Of a stretch of DNA of 64,000 bases, positions 1-11,242 are shown one piece after another. The notes below the pieces were generated by a model, which did no database searches, was not told where the DNA came from, and saw only the letters and a list, made by a program, of their open reading frames with translations. Source of the stretch: Mycobacterium sp. IDR2000157661 (lineage in GTDB: Bacteria; Actinomycetota; Actinomycetes; Mycobacteriales; Mycobacteriaceae). The stretch lies in contig NZ_CP081006.1 of NCBI RefSeq assembly GCF_022317005.1, forward strand, positions 2,666,001 through 2,730,000, written 5' to 3'. The position numbers were made by a program, and so were the translations under genes. Positions within the stretch are counted from its first letter, which is position 1. Each line of letters starts with the position of its first letter.

Positions 1-973
1 GCTCGGGCCTGATTCGTCCCTCGTCCTTGAGCCGGCCCAGGTGCAGCGCGAGCAGCGCAGCCTTGCCCAGTTCGACCGCCATGTCGGCGATCTTGGCCTG
101 GGTGAGCTGATAGGCGGCCAGCGGTTTGTCGAAGACCTCACGGGTGCCGACGTAGTCGAGCGCGGTCTCCAGGCAGTCCCTGGCCGCACCGACGCTGCCG
201 AACACGATGCCGAAGCGGGCCTCCGACAGGCAGCTCAGCGGGCCCGAGAGTCCGCGGGCCTCGGGCAGTTTCGCCGCGGCGGGCAGACGGACGTCGTCGA
301 GGTGCAGCTCGGAGGTGACCGAGGCACGAAGCGACAGTTTGTGGGTCATGTCGGTCGCGGAGAAACCGGCCGTGCCCGCGGGCACTACGAACCCGGCGAC
401 GTGGTGGTCCGCGCCGTCGTCGACGCGGGCCCAGACGATCGCGACGTCGGCGACCGAGCCGTTGGTGATCCACATCTTCGAGCCGTTGAGAACCCAGTCC
501 GATCCGGCCCGCTTGGCGGTGGTGCGCATGCCGCCCGGGTTGGACCCGAAGTCGGGCTCGGTCAACCCGAAGCAGCCGATGGCTTCGCCGGCCGCCATGG
601 CGGGCAGCCACTGCTCTCGCTGTTCCTCGCTGCCCCAGCGGTGGATCGCGAACATCGCCAGCGAGCCCTGCACCGACACCAGGCTGCGCAGTCCGCTGTC
701 GACGGCCTCCAGTTCCTGGCACACCAATCCGTAAGCGGTCGCCGTCGAACCTCCACACCCGTACCCCTGCAGGTGCATGCCGAGCAGTCCCAGCTTGCCG
801 AGGTCGGCGGCGAGCTCGCGGACCGGCACCTGCCCCGTCTCGAACCAGTCGGCGACGAAGGGCCGCAGCCGCTGCTCGCCGAAGCGGCGCACCGTCTGGC
901 GTAACTCGATGTCCTCCGGGGTCAGCAGCGAGTCGAGATCGAGGAGGTCGTCGATGTGGGCGGAAGTGCTCAT
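1..973 (-). CDS. acyl-CoA dehydrogenase, glutaryl-CoA dehydrogenase-like (partial, C-terminus off window)
   Basis: FAD-dependent acyl-CoA dehydrogenase; about 324 residues are visible and the last 60-80 residues lie beyond base 1. The reverse strand reads from an ATG at 971-973. The flavin-site motif GLTEPDFGSNPGG and the following WITNGS are intact, and helical N- and C-terminal segments flank them. The TEPDFGSNPGGM form resembles glutaryl-CoA dehydrogenases, which oxidise and decarboxylate glutaryl-CoA in lysine/tryptophan breakdown. The catalytic glutamate is expected in the missing part, so substrate is not settled. It is divergent from metB, with 37 bases between the starts. Confidence 0.85.
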   Translation of the reverse strand, partial: MSTSAHIDDLLDLDSLLTPEDIELRQTVRRFGEQRLRPFVADWFETGQVPVRELAADLGKLGLLGMHLQGYGCGGSTATAYGLVCQELEAVDSGLRSLVSVQGSLAMFAIHRWGSEEQREQWLPAMAAGEAIGCFGLTEPDFGSNPGGMRTTAKRAGSDWVLNGSKMWITNGSVADVAIVWARVDDGADHHVAGFVVPAGTAGFSATDMTHKLSLRASVTSELHLDDVRLPAAAKLPEARGLSGPLSCLSEARFGIVFGSVGAARDCLETALDYVGTREVFDKPLAAYQLTQAKIADMAVELGKAALLALHLGRLKDEGRIRPE

Positions 974-1010
974 GGGTCCATGTCTACACGGCTCGCTACC
1001 CTGAGCGGTG

Positions 1011-2174
1011 ATGACCGATGACAACAGGCTTGGGCCGGCCAGCGGACTGTCCACGAGGGCCATCCACGCCGGGTTCGCTCCCGACCCGGCGACCGGAGCG
1101 GTCAACGCCCCGATCTACGCCAGCTCGACGTTCGCGCAGGACGGCGTCGGGGGTCTGCGGGGCGGGTTCGAGTACGCCAGGACCGGCAATCCGACGCGGT
1201 CTTCGCTGGAGGCTGCGCTGGCCTCGGTCGAGTCGGCCGCGCACGGGCGGGCGTTCTCGTCGGGCATGGCGGCGACGGACTGCGCGCTGCGGGCCATGCT
1301 GCGGCCGGGGGACCACATCGTGATGCCCGACGACGCCTACGGCGGCACGTTCCGCCTGATCGACAAGGTCTTCACGCAGTGGGGCATCAGCTACACCGCC
1401 GTGTCGCTGGCTGATCTCGACGCGGTTCGGGCGGCGATCACGCCGCACACCAGGCTGGTCCTCGTCGAGACGCCGACCAACCCGCTGCTCTCGATCGCCG
1501 ACATCGCCGGCATCTCCGCGCTGGCCGCCGAGTCGAACTCGAAGGTGTTGGTGGACAACACGTTCGCCTCGCCCGCGCTGCAGCAGCCGCTGCTGCTGGG
1601 TGCCGACGTGGTGCTGCATTCGACGACCAAGTACATCGGCGGTCACTCCGATGTGGTGGGCGGTGCGTTGCTCACCAACGACGCCGAACTCGACGCCGCA
1701 TTCGCTTTCCTGCAGAACGGCGCCGGGGCGGTGCCTGGACCGTTCGACGCGTACCTGACCATGCGCGGACTCAAGACGCTGGTGCTGCGCATGCAGCGGC
1801 ACAGCGAGAACGCCCAGCTCATCGCGGAGTTCCTGGACGGCCACCCGGCGGTCGAGACGGTGCTGTATCCGGGGCTGCCCCACCACCCGGGCCACGAGAT
1901 CGCCGCACGGCAGATGAGCGGCTTCGGCGGGATGATCTCGGTGCGGTTGCGCGGTGGAGTTGCCGCTGCTCGTGACCTCTGTTCGCGGACAGGGATTTTC
2001 ATTCTCGCCGAGTCGTTGGGCGGCGTCGAGTCGCTGATCGAGCACCCGGGCGCGATGACCCATGCCTCCACGGCGGGGTCGCAGCTCGAGGTACCCGAGA
2101 ACCTCGTGCGCCTTTCGGTCGGTATCGAAGACGTCGCCGACTTGCTCGCCGACCTCGAGCAGGCGCTGGCCTGA
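1011..2174 (+). CDS. metB: cystathionine gamma-synthase (PLP enzyme)
   Basis: Joins an activated homoserine ester to cysteine to make cystathionine, or to sulfide, in methionine biosynthesis; cytosolic. The 387-residue length and sequence match the mycobacterial MetB (Rv1079) type. The PLP lysine is K207 in STTKYIGGHSD, and the RTGNPT, FSSGMAA and VETPTNP blocks of Cys/Met-metabolism PLP enzymes are present. A GTG at 1008 lies directly before the ATG, so the start could be one codon earlier. It converges on the GPP34 gene with a 4-base gap. Confidence 0.93.
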   Translation: MTDDNRLGPASGLSTRAIHAGFAPDPATGAVNAPIYASSTFAQDGVGGLRGGFEYARTGNPTRSSLEAALASVESAAHGRAFSSGMAATDCALRAMLRPGDHIVMPDDAYGGTFRLIDKVFTQWGISYTAVSLADLDAVRAAITPHTRLVLVETPTNPLLSIADIAGISALAAESNSKVLVDNTFASPALQQPLLLGADVVLHSTTKYIGGHSDVVGGALLTNDAELDAAFAFLQNGAGAVPGPFDAYLTMRGLKTLVLRMQRHSENAQLIAEFLDGHPAVETVLYPGLPHHPGHEIAARQMSGFGGMISVRLRGGVAAARDLCSRTGIFILAESLGGVESLIEHPGAMTHASTAGSQLEVPENLVRLSVGIEDVADLLADLEQALA

Positions 2175-2178
2175 GCAG

Positions 2179-2841
2179 CTAGCGCAGTGCCTGGCGCACC
2201 GCCGATGTGGTGACCGCCAGGTTCACCTCGGGCAGGGCCGTCGGGTACTCGTCGACCCAACTGCCCAGCGCGATCTCGCCCGCCCGGGCGTGCACCCATC
2301 GCCAGCCGCGATCGTTGAGACTCAACAGTGCGCCGAGGCCGTCGACGGCGTGCAGCAGCGAGATGATCGCCGCCGTCGCCGGGGCGGGCGGCTTGCGGTC
2401 GAACAGTGCCGACAGCAGCGCCGACCGCGCGTCGGCCGCCCGCTTGCGGTTCACCAGGGCGAAGGCGTAGCCACTGCCGGAATGCCTGTCCGGCAGCCGG
2501 ACCCGCCGGACCTGGCCCGTCTGCTCGAGAAAGCCGGCGATGTGGGCCTCGGTGTGCTTTGACAGCTTCTTGACCGCCGACACCGCCCGCAGCGGTCGCC
2601 GCTGCAACAGCTGGAAGGCGGGCTCGGCTACCGGGTCGAACGCTCCTGGTACAGCCAGTGCGATGAGCCGGCCCGCCTCGACGGATTCACCGTCGACCGC
2701 GGGCCGTACCCGGCAGGCGTGCGCCAGATCCAACAGCACCGCCGCCGACAGCACGCGCTCGCGGCGCTGGCGCTCCAGCGCCGGCTGCGCGGAGGCGTTG
2801 TCGATCAGAAGCAGGAACAGGTCCTCGGCGATCTGCGCCAT
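2179..2841 (-). CDS. GPP34 (GOLPH3/Vps74-like) family protein
   Basis: A 220-residue protein with the bacterial GPP34 pattern: N-terminal AEDLFLLLIDN, a repeated alpha-helical body, the RRPLR/VKKLSKHTEAHI segment, and a C-terminal half beginning DRHSGSGYAF. Eukaryotic relatives bind phosphatidylinositol-4-phosphate and glycosyltransferases in the Golgi; the bacterial role is unknown, though association with membrane lipids is plausible. ATG start at 2841. It lies downstream of greA on the same strand, 34 bases away, so it may be co-transcribed with it. Confidence 0.78.
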   Translation of the reverse strand: MAQIAEDLFLLLIDNASAQPALERQRRERVLSAAVLLDLAHACRVRPAVDGESVEAGRLIALAVPGAFDPVAEPAFQLLQRRPLRAVSAVKKLSKHTEAHIAGFLEQTGQVRRVRLPDRHSGSGYAFALVNRKRAADARSALLSALFDRKPPAPATAAIISLLHAVDGLGALLSLNDRGWRWVHARAGEIALGSWVDEYPTALPEVNLAVTTSAVRQALR

Positions 2842-2875
2842 GAGCGGACCTTAAACCCCGCGCGGGCATCGGGCG

Positions 2876-3370
2876 TCAGCCGCGGTAGGGCTCCGCCTTG
2901 ACCAGCGTGACCTTGACGGTGCTGCCGTTGGGAACGGTGAAGCTGCGCGTCTCGCCTTCCTTGGCGTCGATCAGCGCCGCGCCCAGCGGCGAGTTCGGCG
3001 AGTAGACCTCGAGCTTGCCGTCGCTGACGCCCTCCTGGCGGGTGGCGATCAGGAACGTCTCGGTGTCGTTCTGGTCGTCGTCGTAGTAAACCTTGACCAC
3101 CGAGCCGGGCAGCGCGACGCCGGACTGCTTGGGCGCCTCGCCGACCTTGGCGTTGTTGAGTAACTCCTGAAGCTGGCGGATTCGGGCTTCCTCCTGGCCC
3201 TGCTCCTCACGTGCGGCGTGATAGCCGCCGTTCTCCCGCAGGTCGCCCTCTTCGCGGCGGTCGTTGATCTCGGCGGCGATGATCGGCCGGTGAGCGATCA
3301 GTTGGTCCAACTCGGCCTTCAGCCGGTCGTAAGCCTCCTGCGTCAGCCAGGTGACCTGTGTGTCGGTCAT
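2876..3370 (-). CDS. greA: transcription elongation factor GreA
   Basis: Rescues backtracked RNA polymerase by stimulating transcript cleavage through the secondary channel. The 164 residues match mycobacterial GreA (Rv1080c). The N-terminal coiled coil carries the acidic tip [15 protein letters not shown], and the C-terminal FKBP-like domain ends in [13 protein letters not shown]. The start is the ATG at 3368-3370, preceded by AGGAGCGAC. An in-frame TTG upstream at 3472 would add an unconserved extension and was not used. The gene has a long structured leader (see 3371-3631). Confidence 0.95.
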   Translation of the reverse strand: MTDTQVTWLTQEAYDRLKAELDQLIAHRPIIAAEINDRREEGDLRENGGYHAAREEQGQEEARIRQLQELLNNAKVGEAPKQSGVALPGSVVKVYYDDDQNDTETFLIATRQEGVSDGKLEVYSPNSPLGAALIDAKEGETRSFTVPNGSTVKVTLVKAEPYRG

Positions 3371-3631
3371 GTCGCGCTCCTGTCGTCGTTGGCTCTCGCG
3401 CTCATCGCGTAAGAAGTCTCGTGGTACGGCGCCGGGAGCTTTGACGTGTATTGCCGCGTTGGTCGGCGCCAAACCGGAAGGGCCTCCCGAGAGGCCTCAT
3501 CGGAGCACCAAAAGCAGCAATACACGGTCCCAGCAGGAACCGTGTACGCATTCCATGCTACCACCGCACGGACGGCGGGTTTTCACGATTTGGCAGTCCG
3601 GCGTTGGTTGCGCACGCCGCAGCGCTGTGAT
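3371..3631 (-). promoter_or_regulatory. structured leader of greA with two hairpins and a short ORF
   Basis: 260 bases separate greA from the upstream DUF4307 gene. On the greA strand there is a TAGCAT -10-like box, then a hairpin with arms TACACGGT/ACCGTGTA (3521-3528 and 3539-3546) and a second with arms GGCCTC/GAGGCC around 3480-3496. A 12-codon [15 protein letters not shown], runs 3405-3367 and its TGA overlaps the greA ATG as ATGA. The hairpins could terminate the upstream gene or regulate greA; the sequence alone does not decide. Confidence 0.45.
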
Positions 3632-4054
3632 CTAGGGGGTCAGCAGGTAGGGCGGCACCTCGGTGCCGCAGCCGTAGACGTCGCCGACGACGGGCTCGCG
3701 GGTGGCCTTGACGATCGTGGTCACCTGCACCGTCGACTCCGGCGACGGCGGCACCAGCACCTCGCGGCGTCCGGTTTCGCTGCCGTCGATGGACCGCGCC
3801 CGCACGATGCAGGTGACGGGCCGCGACGGGTCCTCGCGGGTGACGCTGATGGTGATCTCCACCGTCTGATCGTCCAGGAGCCGATATCCGCCGAGTTCGC
3901 CCTTGACCTCGGGGCTGCCGAACCGCCCCGATGCCACGACCGCGACGATCAACCCGGCCACCACGACCAGCCCGGCCAGTATGACGGCGATCCAGCGGCG
4001 CTGCGGTCCGGACAGTCGCCGGCGCCCGTAGCGCGCGGCGGGACGCTCGATCAT
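3632..4054 (-). CDS. DUF4307 single-pass membrane protein
   Basis: A 140-residue protein of the Rv1081c type: a short basic cytoplasmic N-terminus, one membrane helix (about residues 25-47, IAVILAGLVVVAGLIVAVVA), then an outside domain with VTISVTREDPSRP-like strands and two cysteines (in TCIVRARS and YGCGTEVPP) that may form a disulfide. Function is unknown. The start at ATG 4054 (MIERPAAR) matches family length; an upstream in-frame extension is proline/serine-rich and not conserved. It is divergent from mca. Confidence 0.8.
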   Translation of the reverse strand: MIERPAARYGRRRLSGPQRRWIAVILAGLVVVAGLIVAVVASGRFGSPEVKGELGGYRLLDDQTVEITISVTREDPSRPVTCIVRARSIDGSETGRREVLVPPSPESTVQVTTIVKATREPVVGDVYGCGTEVPPYLLTP

Positions 4055-4058
4055 CTGG

Positions 4059-4141
4059 TTTCGGTGCCCTTTTCGGTGCCCTTTTGCGGGCTCCCCGTCG
4101 GATGGTTCTCCAGAACTGGAACTATAGGGCCATCCGGATGG
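4059..4141. promoter_or_regulatory. divergent promoter region with tandem repeat and palindromes
   Basis: Between DUF4307 and mca lie a perfect 12-base tandem repeat, TTTCGGTGCCCT twice (4059-4070 and 4071-4082), an inverted repeat GTTCTCCAGAAC (4105-4116) and a perfect 12-base palindrome CCATCCGGATGG (4130-4141), with a TATAGG box between the palindromes. These could be operators for one or both genes. No known regulator consensus was recognised. Confidence 0.35.
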
Positions 4142-4190
4142 GTTGTTAGGTGTCGAACCACTCGGATAGCGACAGGTGAGGCAGATCAGG

Positions 4191-5060
4191 TTGAGCGAAT
4201 TGCGGTTGATGGCCGTGCACGCGCACCCGGACGACGAGTCCAGCAAGGGCGCCGCCACGATGGCCCGCTACGCCGACGAGGGCGTGCGGGTTCTGGTGGT
4301 GACCCTGACCGGGGGCGAGCGCGGCGACATCCTCAACCCGGCGATGGACCTGCCCGAGGTGCACGGCCGGATGTCGGAGATCCGCCGTGACGAGATGGCC
4401 AAGGCCGCGGCGATCCTGGGCGTCGAGCACCACTGGCTGGGCTTCGTCGACTCCGGACTACCCGAGGGCGACCCGCCACCCCCGCTGCCCGACGGTTGCC
4501 TGGGCGTGGTGCCGCTGGAACAACCCACCGAGGCGCTGGTGCGCGTCATTCGCGAGTTCAGGCCGCACGTGATGACGACCTACGACGAGAACGGCGGCTA
4601 CCCGCATCCCGACCACATCCGCTGCCACCAGGTCTCGATGGCCGCGTACGAGGCGGCGGCCGACTACCGGTTGTTCCCCGAGACCGGCGAGCCGTGGGGG
4701 GTCAACAAGCTGTACTACACGCACGGCTTCCTGCGGCAGCGGATGCAGTTGCTGCAGGACGAGTTCGCCAAGCACGGCGAGGTCGGACCCTTCGAGAAGT
4801 GGCTCAAGCACTGGGATCCCGACCATGACATCTTCGCCAGGCGGGTGACCACCCGCGTCGAGTGCGCGAAGTACTTCGCAGTGCGTGACGACGCGCTGCG
4901 TGCCCACGCCACCCAGATCGACCCCAACGGCGACTTCTTCCGCGCGCCGATCGAGTGGCAGCAGCGGCTATGGCCCACCGAGGAGTACGAACTGGCTCGC
5001 TCACGGGTGCCGGTGTCCCTGCCGGAGACCGACCTGTTCACCGGGATCGAGGCGTCATGA
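4191..5060 (+). CDS. mca: mycothiol S-conjugate amidase
   Basis: Zn hydrolase that cleaves mycothiol S-conjugates to a mercapturic acid plus GlcN-inositol, detoxifying electrophiles. It is the Rv1082 type, of the LmbE/MshB family: Zn motif AHPDDE near the N-terminus, GGYPHPDH in the middle (third Zn histidine and catalytic region), TTYDENGG, and [11 protein letters not shown] near the C-terminus. TTG 4191 gives the conserved start (M/L)[15 protein letters not shown] and has GAGG nine bases upstream; GTG 4176 is the alternative. Its TGA overlaps the next ATG (ATGA), so the two are translationally coupled. Confidence 0.93.
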   Translation: MSELRLMAVHAHPDDESSKGAATMARYADEGVRVLVVTLTGGERGDILNPAMDLPEVHGRMSEIRRDEMAKAAAILGVEHHWLGFVDSGLPEGDPPPPLPDGCLGVVPLEQPTEALVRVIREFRPHVMTTYDENGGYPHPDHIRCHQVSMAAYEAAADYRLFPETGEPWGVNKLYYTHGFLRQRMQLLQDEFAKHGEVGPFEKWLKHWDPDHDIFARRVTTRVECAKYFAVRDDALRAHATQIDPNGDFFRAPIEWQQRLWPTEEYELARSRVPVSLPETDLFTGIEAS

Positions 5061-5345
5061 CCCTTACGTTCGGAACGTTCGCACTGGATCTGCTGGCCCA
5101 GGACACGCCGCGCAACACAGGGCCCGACTTCGGCAAGGCCAGCCCGTTCGGCCTGCTGGTCTTGGTGCTGCTGCTGATCGGCACGTTCCTGCTGGTCCGC
5201 TCGATGAACAAGCACCTGCGCAAGGTGCCGGAGTCGTTCGACGAGAAGCGTCCCGAGCCCGGCCGGGCACCCGACGACGGCGCCACCGGCTTGGATGGGC
5301 AGACACCGGCCGACGGGACCACGCCCGACTCGGGCGGGGCGCCAC

Positions 5346-5359
<14 letters not shown>
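5057..5359 (+). CDS. small single-pass membrane protein (Rv1083 type)
   Basis: 100 residues with one strong membrane helix (about 32-47, [15 protein letters not shown]), a basic stop-transfer patch ([11 protein letters not shown]) and a disordered acidic, proline/glycine-rich cytoplasmic tail. No function is known. It sits between mca and the DUF255 gene, overlapping the first by ATGA and the second by 14 bases. The conserved order in mycobacteria suggests a shared transcript, not a proven shared function. Confidence 0.8.
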
Positions 5360-7364
<2,005 letters not shown>

Positions 7365-7373
7365 CCTTCGCCC

Positions 7374-7745
7374 ATGCCGACGCAGGAAGACAACGCCGCC
7401 ACCGTCAAGCGCTACCTCGAACTCGCAGCCAAGGGCGATGCCGATGCGGTAGCCGAGTTGTATGCCGACGACGCCACCGTCGAGGACCCGGTCGGCAGCG
7501 AGGTGCACATCGGCCGCCCGGCGATCCGCCGCTTCTACGATGCCCTTCCGGCGAACGGCGCCCAGGCCGACGTCGTCACGCTGCGCGCGCTCGGCCACGA
7601 GGCGGCCTTTCACTGGACGCTGACGATCGATCTCGGCGAGAGCAAGATGGCCATCGACATCATCAGCGTCATGACGTTCACCGGCGAGGGCAAGATCGCC
7701 TCCATGAAGGCCTACTGGGGCCCGGGCAACGTCACCCAGCTCTAG
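7374..7745 (+). CDS. NTF2-like / ketosteroid isomerase-fold protein
   Basis: 123 residues with the NTF2-like cone fold: an N-terminal helix pair ([32 protein letters not shown]), then [15 protein letters not shown] and beta strands ending KAYWGP. The [10 protein letters not shown] motif and overall length are those of steroid delta-isomerase-like proteins in actinobacteria, where the buried aspartates act as general acid/base. The real substrate is unknown. Its TAG and the stop of the convergent hemolysin III gene share the four bases CTAG. Confidence 0.75.
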   Translation: MPTQEDNAATVKRYLELAAKGDADAVAELYADDATVEDPVGSEVHIGRPAIRRFYDALPANGAQADVVTLRALGHEAAFHWTLTIDLGESKMAIDIISVMTFTGEGKIASMKAYWGPGNVTQL

Positions 7746-8482
7746 AAGACGGCGAACCACATCGCGATGTAGTGGCAGGTCGCGGCCACTGCGGTGCAGG
7801 CGTGAAAGAACTCGTGATGGCCGAAGGTCGTCGGCCAGGGGTCGGGCCACTTCACGGCGTACAGCACGCCGCCGATGCTGTACAGCGCGCCGCCCACGAT
7901 CAACAGCACCACTGCCGTGACACCCGCGCCGTGCATGATCGGTCCGATGAACCACGCCGCCACCCAGCCGAGCAGGATGTACAGCGGCACACCGACCCAC
8001 CGCGGCGCCGACGGCCAGAAGCACTTGAGCAGTACGCCCGCGATCGCACCGCCCCAGACGATGTAGAACAGCACCATGCCGTCGGTGGACGGCAGCGCCA
8101 GGAGTGCGAACGGCGTGTAGCTGCCTGCGATGAACACGAAGATCATCGAGTGGTCGAGGCGCTTCATCCACTTGTGGGTGGTCTGCGACTTCCAGTTGAC
8201 CCGGTGGTAGGCGCCGCTGACGGCGAACATCGCGACGATCGTGAGCGTGTAGATCAGCGTCGCGATGCCCGCCCTTGTCGACTGCACCGACCACGACACC
8301 GAGACCAGCGTCGCCCCGCAGATCGCGGCCACCACCGCCGCGTAGACGTGGATCCACCCACGCGCCCGCGGCTTGCCGATGAACGTCGCGACACCCTCGA
8401 CGACGGCTTCTGGCAGGTCCTCGGCCCGTCCGTGCGGCCGACGGGTCCGCTCGGGTTCTGTGGCGTCGACGGATCGCGTCAT
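7742..8482 (-). CDS. hemolysin III family (PAQR-like) seven-TM membrane protein
   Basis: 246 residues with seven predicted membrane helices and the hallmark residues of the HlyIII/YqfA/PAQR group: SGAYHR in an early loop, RLDHSMIF in the middle and [18 protein letters not shown] near the C-terminus. These His/Asp positions form the metal site of a possible amidase/ceramidase-like activity. It matches Rv1085c in position. ATG 8482 has an ideal GGAGGTGAG ribosome site just upstream. It is divergent from the Z-FPP synthase gene. Confidence 0.88.
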   Translation of the reverse strand: MTRSVDATEPERTRRPHGRAEDLPEAVVEGVATFIGKPRARGWIHVYAAVVAAICGATLVSVSWSVQSTRAGIATLIYTLTIVAMFAVSGAYHRVNWKSQTTHKWMKRLDHSMIFVFIAGSYTPFALLALPSTDGMVLFYIVWGGAIAGVLLKCFWPSAPRWVGVPLYILLGWVAAWFIGPIMHGAGVTAVVLLIVGGALYSIGGVLYAVKWPDPWPTTFGHHEFFHACTAVAATCHYIAMWFAVF

Positions 8483-8546
8483 CTCACCTCCACGAAAGCC
8501 TGCACTATGCCGGGGATTGCACTCACTCACAGTAGTCTGGATCTTC

Positions 8547-9344
8547 GTGGAGCTCATTCCCCCGCGTCTCAAGGAGCCGGCCTACCGGCTCTACGAGATG
8601 CGGTTGCGGCAGGAACTGGCGCAGTCCAAATCCGAACTGCCACGGCATATCGCGGTGCTGTGCGACGGCAACCGCCGCTGGGCGCGTGACGCAGGACACG
8701 ATGACGTCAGCTTCGGGTACCGGATGGGCGCGCGCAAGATCGCCGAGATGCTGCGCTGGTGTCAGGAGGCCGGCATCGAGATGGCCACGGTCTACCTGCT
8801 GTCCACCGAGAACCTGCAACGCGCGCCCGAGGAGCTCTCCTCGCTCATCGAGATCATCACCGACGTCGTCGAGGAGATCTGCGCGCCGGCCAACCGCTGG
8901 AGCGTGCGCACGGTCGGCGACCTCGAGCTGATCGGCCAGGAGCCTGCTCGCCGGCTGCGCGACGCGGTCGACTCCACGCAGACCGAATCGCACGCCCAGA
9001 CGTTCCACGTCAACGTCGCGGTCGGCTACGGCGGCAGGCAGGAGATCGTCGACGCGGTGCGCCAGCTGCTCGGCAAGGAGCTGGCCAACGGCAACACCGG
9101 TGAACAGCTCCTCGAGGCCGTCACCATCGACGCGATCTCCGAGAACCTCTACACCTCCGGGCAACCCGACCCCGACCTCGTCATCCGCACCTCCGGCGAG
9201 CAGCGGCTGTCGGGCTTCCTGCTGTGGCAGAGCGCGTACTCCGAGATGTGGTTCACCGAGGCGTATTGGCCGGAGTTCCGGCGGGTCGACTTCCTCCGGG
9301 CGCTGCGCGACTACACCGCACGCCACCGGCGTTATGGAATCTGA
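8547..9344 (+). CDS. short-chain (2Z)-isoprenyl diphosphate synthase (Z-farnesyl-PP synthase type)
   Basis: cis-prenyltransferase of the UppS family, 265 residues, the Rv1086 type, which makes omega,E,Z-farnesyl diphosphate as primer for decaprenyl phosphate (cell-wall carrier lipid). The catalytic block [12 protein letters not shown] has the conserved aspartate D40; the second half has [22 protein letters not shown] (diphosphate binding) with [12 protein letters not shown]. The GTG at 8547 has a TAGTCT -10 box at 8533-8538, eight bases upstream, so the mRNA is probably leaderless. Confidence 0.92.
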   Translation: MELIPPRLKEPAYRLYEMRLRQELAQSKSELPRHIAVLCDGNRRWARDAGHDDVSFGYRMGARKIAEMLRWCQEAGIEMATVYLLSTENLQRAPEELSSLIEIITDVVEEICAPANRWSVRTVGDLELIGQEPARRLRDAVDSTQTESHAQTFHVNVAVGYGGRQEIVDAVRQLLGKELANGNTGEQLLEAVTIDAISENLYTSGQPDPDLVIRTSGEQRLSGFLLWQSAYSEMWFTEAYWPEFRRVDFLRALRDYTARHRRYGI

Positions 9345-9356
9345 TCGGGTCGGCCG

Positions 9357-10724
9357 ATGTGGCACGTGACGATGGCGGCGCTGTCGGCGGTCGTCTTCGT
9401 TCTGAGCTGGTGGCTCGGGCTGTACCTGCTGGCCCGCGATCCACGCAAACCTGTCCTGGTGCTCGCAGCGATCGGACTGACCAGTTTCGCCGCGGTGGTC
9501 GCGCTGGACGCCGTGCGGACGGTCAGCGGCGCCGACGCGCTGGGCCGCGTCGAGATCTACCTGGTGGCCGTGCCGGGCATCGCCTGGTTCGCGGTGTTGA
9601 TCGAGCTGTCGCGGCCCCGCGACAGCTGGCGCAGCAGGGCTAGCGAGCTGGGCCTGGTCGTCGCGGTGGCCGTGGTCGCGTTCGCGGGCGCCGCGATGGC
9701 AGGCGGGGTCGACGGACCGTTGCGCGTGGGCCACTGGGTGATGTTCGCCGCCATCTCGCTGTCGGCGCTCGGGGCGATGGTCTACGCGGTCCTGCGCCGG
9801 TCCCAACCGCGCCCGGTGGTGGGTTTCATGGTCATCGCGACGCTGTTCTTCGCGCTCGGCAACGCGATCCTGATCATCCCGCTCGGCCTGGTGCCCAGCT
9901 GGTTGGCGTTGGCGGCGACCGGCTTCGACGTCGCGCTGCTGGGCGTCGCGGTGGCGATCGGTGATGCGTTCGACGAAGGGCAGGCATTGCGGGCGGACAT
10001 GCTGAGGTCGTTCGCGGCGACGTGTGTGGTCGCCGTGTTGTTCGGCGGTCAGGCGCTGGTGGTGCTGGCCGTCACGGGCCGCGACACCGCGCTGACGGTG
10101 CTGCTGTTCACCAGCCTGGGCATCGCGATCGTGATCAACGTGCTCGCCGACCCACTCGCGGGTGTGCTCGACCGGCTGGCGTTCTCCCGTTCGCCGGCGC
10201 TGCGTGCCGACCGGGCGACGCTGCGCAGCACCGAGGCCGCGCTGCCGCTGCGCAAGGACAACCCGCTCGACGGCGTCGACGAGGAGACCTTCGCCCGGCT
10301 CACCCGCCGCGCCCTCGGCCACTACGGCGACCTGTCCAAACTCGTGGCCAGCCCGCTGACCAAGCTGCCGGTCATCGACGAGCGGCTGGCCGCCCGCGGC
10401 GCACCCGACCAGCCGCTCGAGCGGGCCAACGAACTCAAGGCGCTGCTGGCCGACCGCATCGCCCGGCTCAAGCCGCGCGACAGCGGCGATTTCGGCACCA
10501 CCGAGGAGTGGCGGTACTACAACTCGCTGTACTTCCCCTACGTCGTCGGTGTGCGGGCCTATGCGCAGAACGCCACCGCCGCCGGGCTGGACCCGGTGGC
10601 CCGGCAAGCCTGGCAGTGGTTCGTCACCGAGGTGCCGCAGCGGTCCCTGCACAACTGGCAGAACGCCGCGGCGCGCGTGATCGCCGCCGATCTGCGCGGC
10701 AACCTGGTGGCCGCCTCGGACTAG
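9357..10724 (+). CDS. polytopic membrane protein, unknown, sensor-like N-terminus
   Basis: 455 residues. The first 270 residues hold seven or eight membrane helices with short loops, like the MASE/7TM modules of bacterial sensors. The last 190 residues are soluble, starting VLDRLAFSRSPALRADRATL and containing EETFARLTRRALGHYGDLSKL and EEWRYYNSLYFPYVVGVRAYAQ. No histidine-kinase, GGDEF or cyclase motif is present. It starts 12 bases after the Z-FPP synthase gene and is likely co-transcribed with it. Function not recognised. Confidence 0.7.
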   Translation: MWHVTMAALSAVVFVLSWWLGLYLLARDPRKPVLVLAAIGLTSFAAVVALDAVRTVSGADALGRVEIYLVAVPGIAWFAVLIELSRPRDSWRSRASELGLVVAVAVVAFAGAAMAGGVDGPLRVGHWVMFAAISLSALGAMVYAVLRRSQPRPVVGFMVIATLFFALGNAILIIPLGLVPSWLALAATGFDVALLGVAVAIGDAFDEGQALRADMLRSFAATCVVAVLFGGQALVVLAVTGRDTALTVLLFTSLGIAIVINVLADPLAGVLDRLAFSRSPALRADRATLRSTEAALPLRKDNPLDGVDEETFARLTRRALGHYGDLSKLVASPLTKLPVIDERLAARGAPDQPLERANELKALLADRIARLKPRDSGDFGTTEEWRYYNSLYFPYVVGVRAYAQNATAAGLDPVARQAWQWFVTEVPQRSLHNWQNAAARVIAADLRGNLVAASD

Positions 10725-10801
10725 AGCGCTGAACTGCGGCTGGCAGTGATTGGCAGCGTCCGGCATCGATCTGGCAGTGCCCTGCGGGCAGTGTCGGTGT
10801 C

Positions 10802-11242
10802 ATGACCACCGTCACCACCCGCTCCGTCGACACCCAGGATGATCTCACCGCGCCTGCGGTGGGCGACCTGCTGCGGTTCGCCCTGCGCGCCGATGCAACC
10901 TTGTGCGCAGCAGTCGGTCTCGTCATCGCGATGGCCGCCGACCCGCTCTCGCGGCTGTCGGGGCTTTCGCCGACCAGCGAGTGGATCGCCGGAGCAGCGC
11001 TCGTCGCCTACGGCGCCGCGCTGTATCTGGCGGCCGGCGTGCGCGACGTCCGGCGGGTCGGCGTGGGCGTGCTGGTCGGCAACGTCGCCTTCGCGGTGAC
11101 CGTCGCGGGTGTGCTGATCGCGGGGTGGTTGCCGCTGACGCGGTTCGGCATCGCCGCCACGGTCGCCTTCACCGCCCTCACGCTGGCGTTCGCCTACGTC
11201 CAATACCTCGGGGTGCGTCGGCTAGACGCGACCTCCACATGA
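10802..11242 (+). CDS. small four-TM membrane protein (paralogue 1)
   Basis: 146 residues with four predicted helices and hardly any soluble part apart from a 25-residue N-terminal tail. LLRFALRADATLCAAVG near the start matches LLRFAMRLDATLSGLVG in the gene at 11349, so the two are tandem paralogues. ATG start, with little ribosome-site signal. Function is unknown; its size and topology resemble DoxX-like or small integral-membrane families. Confidence 0.68.
   Translation: MTTVTTRSVDTQDDLTAPAVGDLLRFALRADATLCAAVGLVIAMAADPLSRLSGLSPTSEWIAGAALVAYGAALYLAAGVRDVRRVGVGVLVGNVAFAVTVAGVLIAGWLPLTRFGIAATVAFTALTLAFAYVQYLGVRRLDATST

Noticed and set aside
8523..10766. 747-codon open frame on the reverse strand opposite the Z-FPP synthase and the membrane protein gene
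   Set aside because: It is an antisense shadow caused by high GC at third positions; its translation is His/Gln/Arg-rich with no domain, while the forward genes have clear families.
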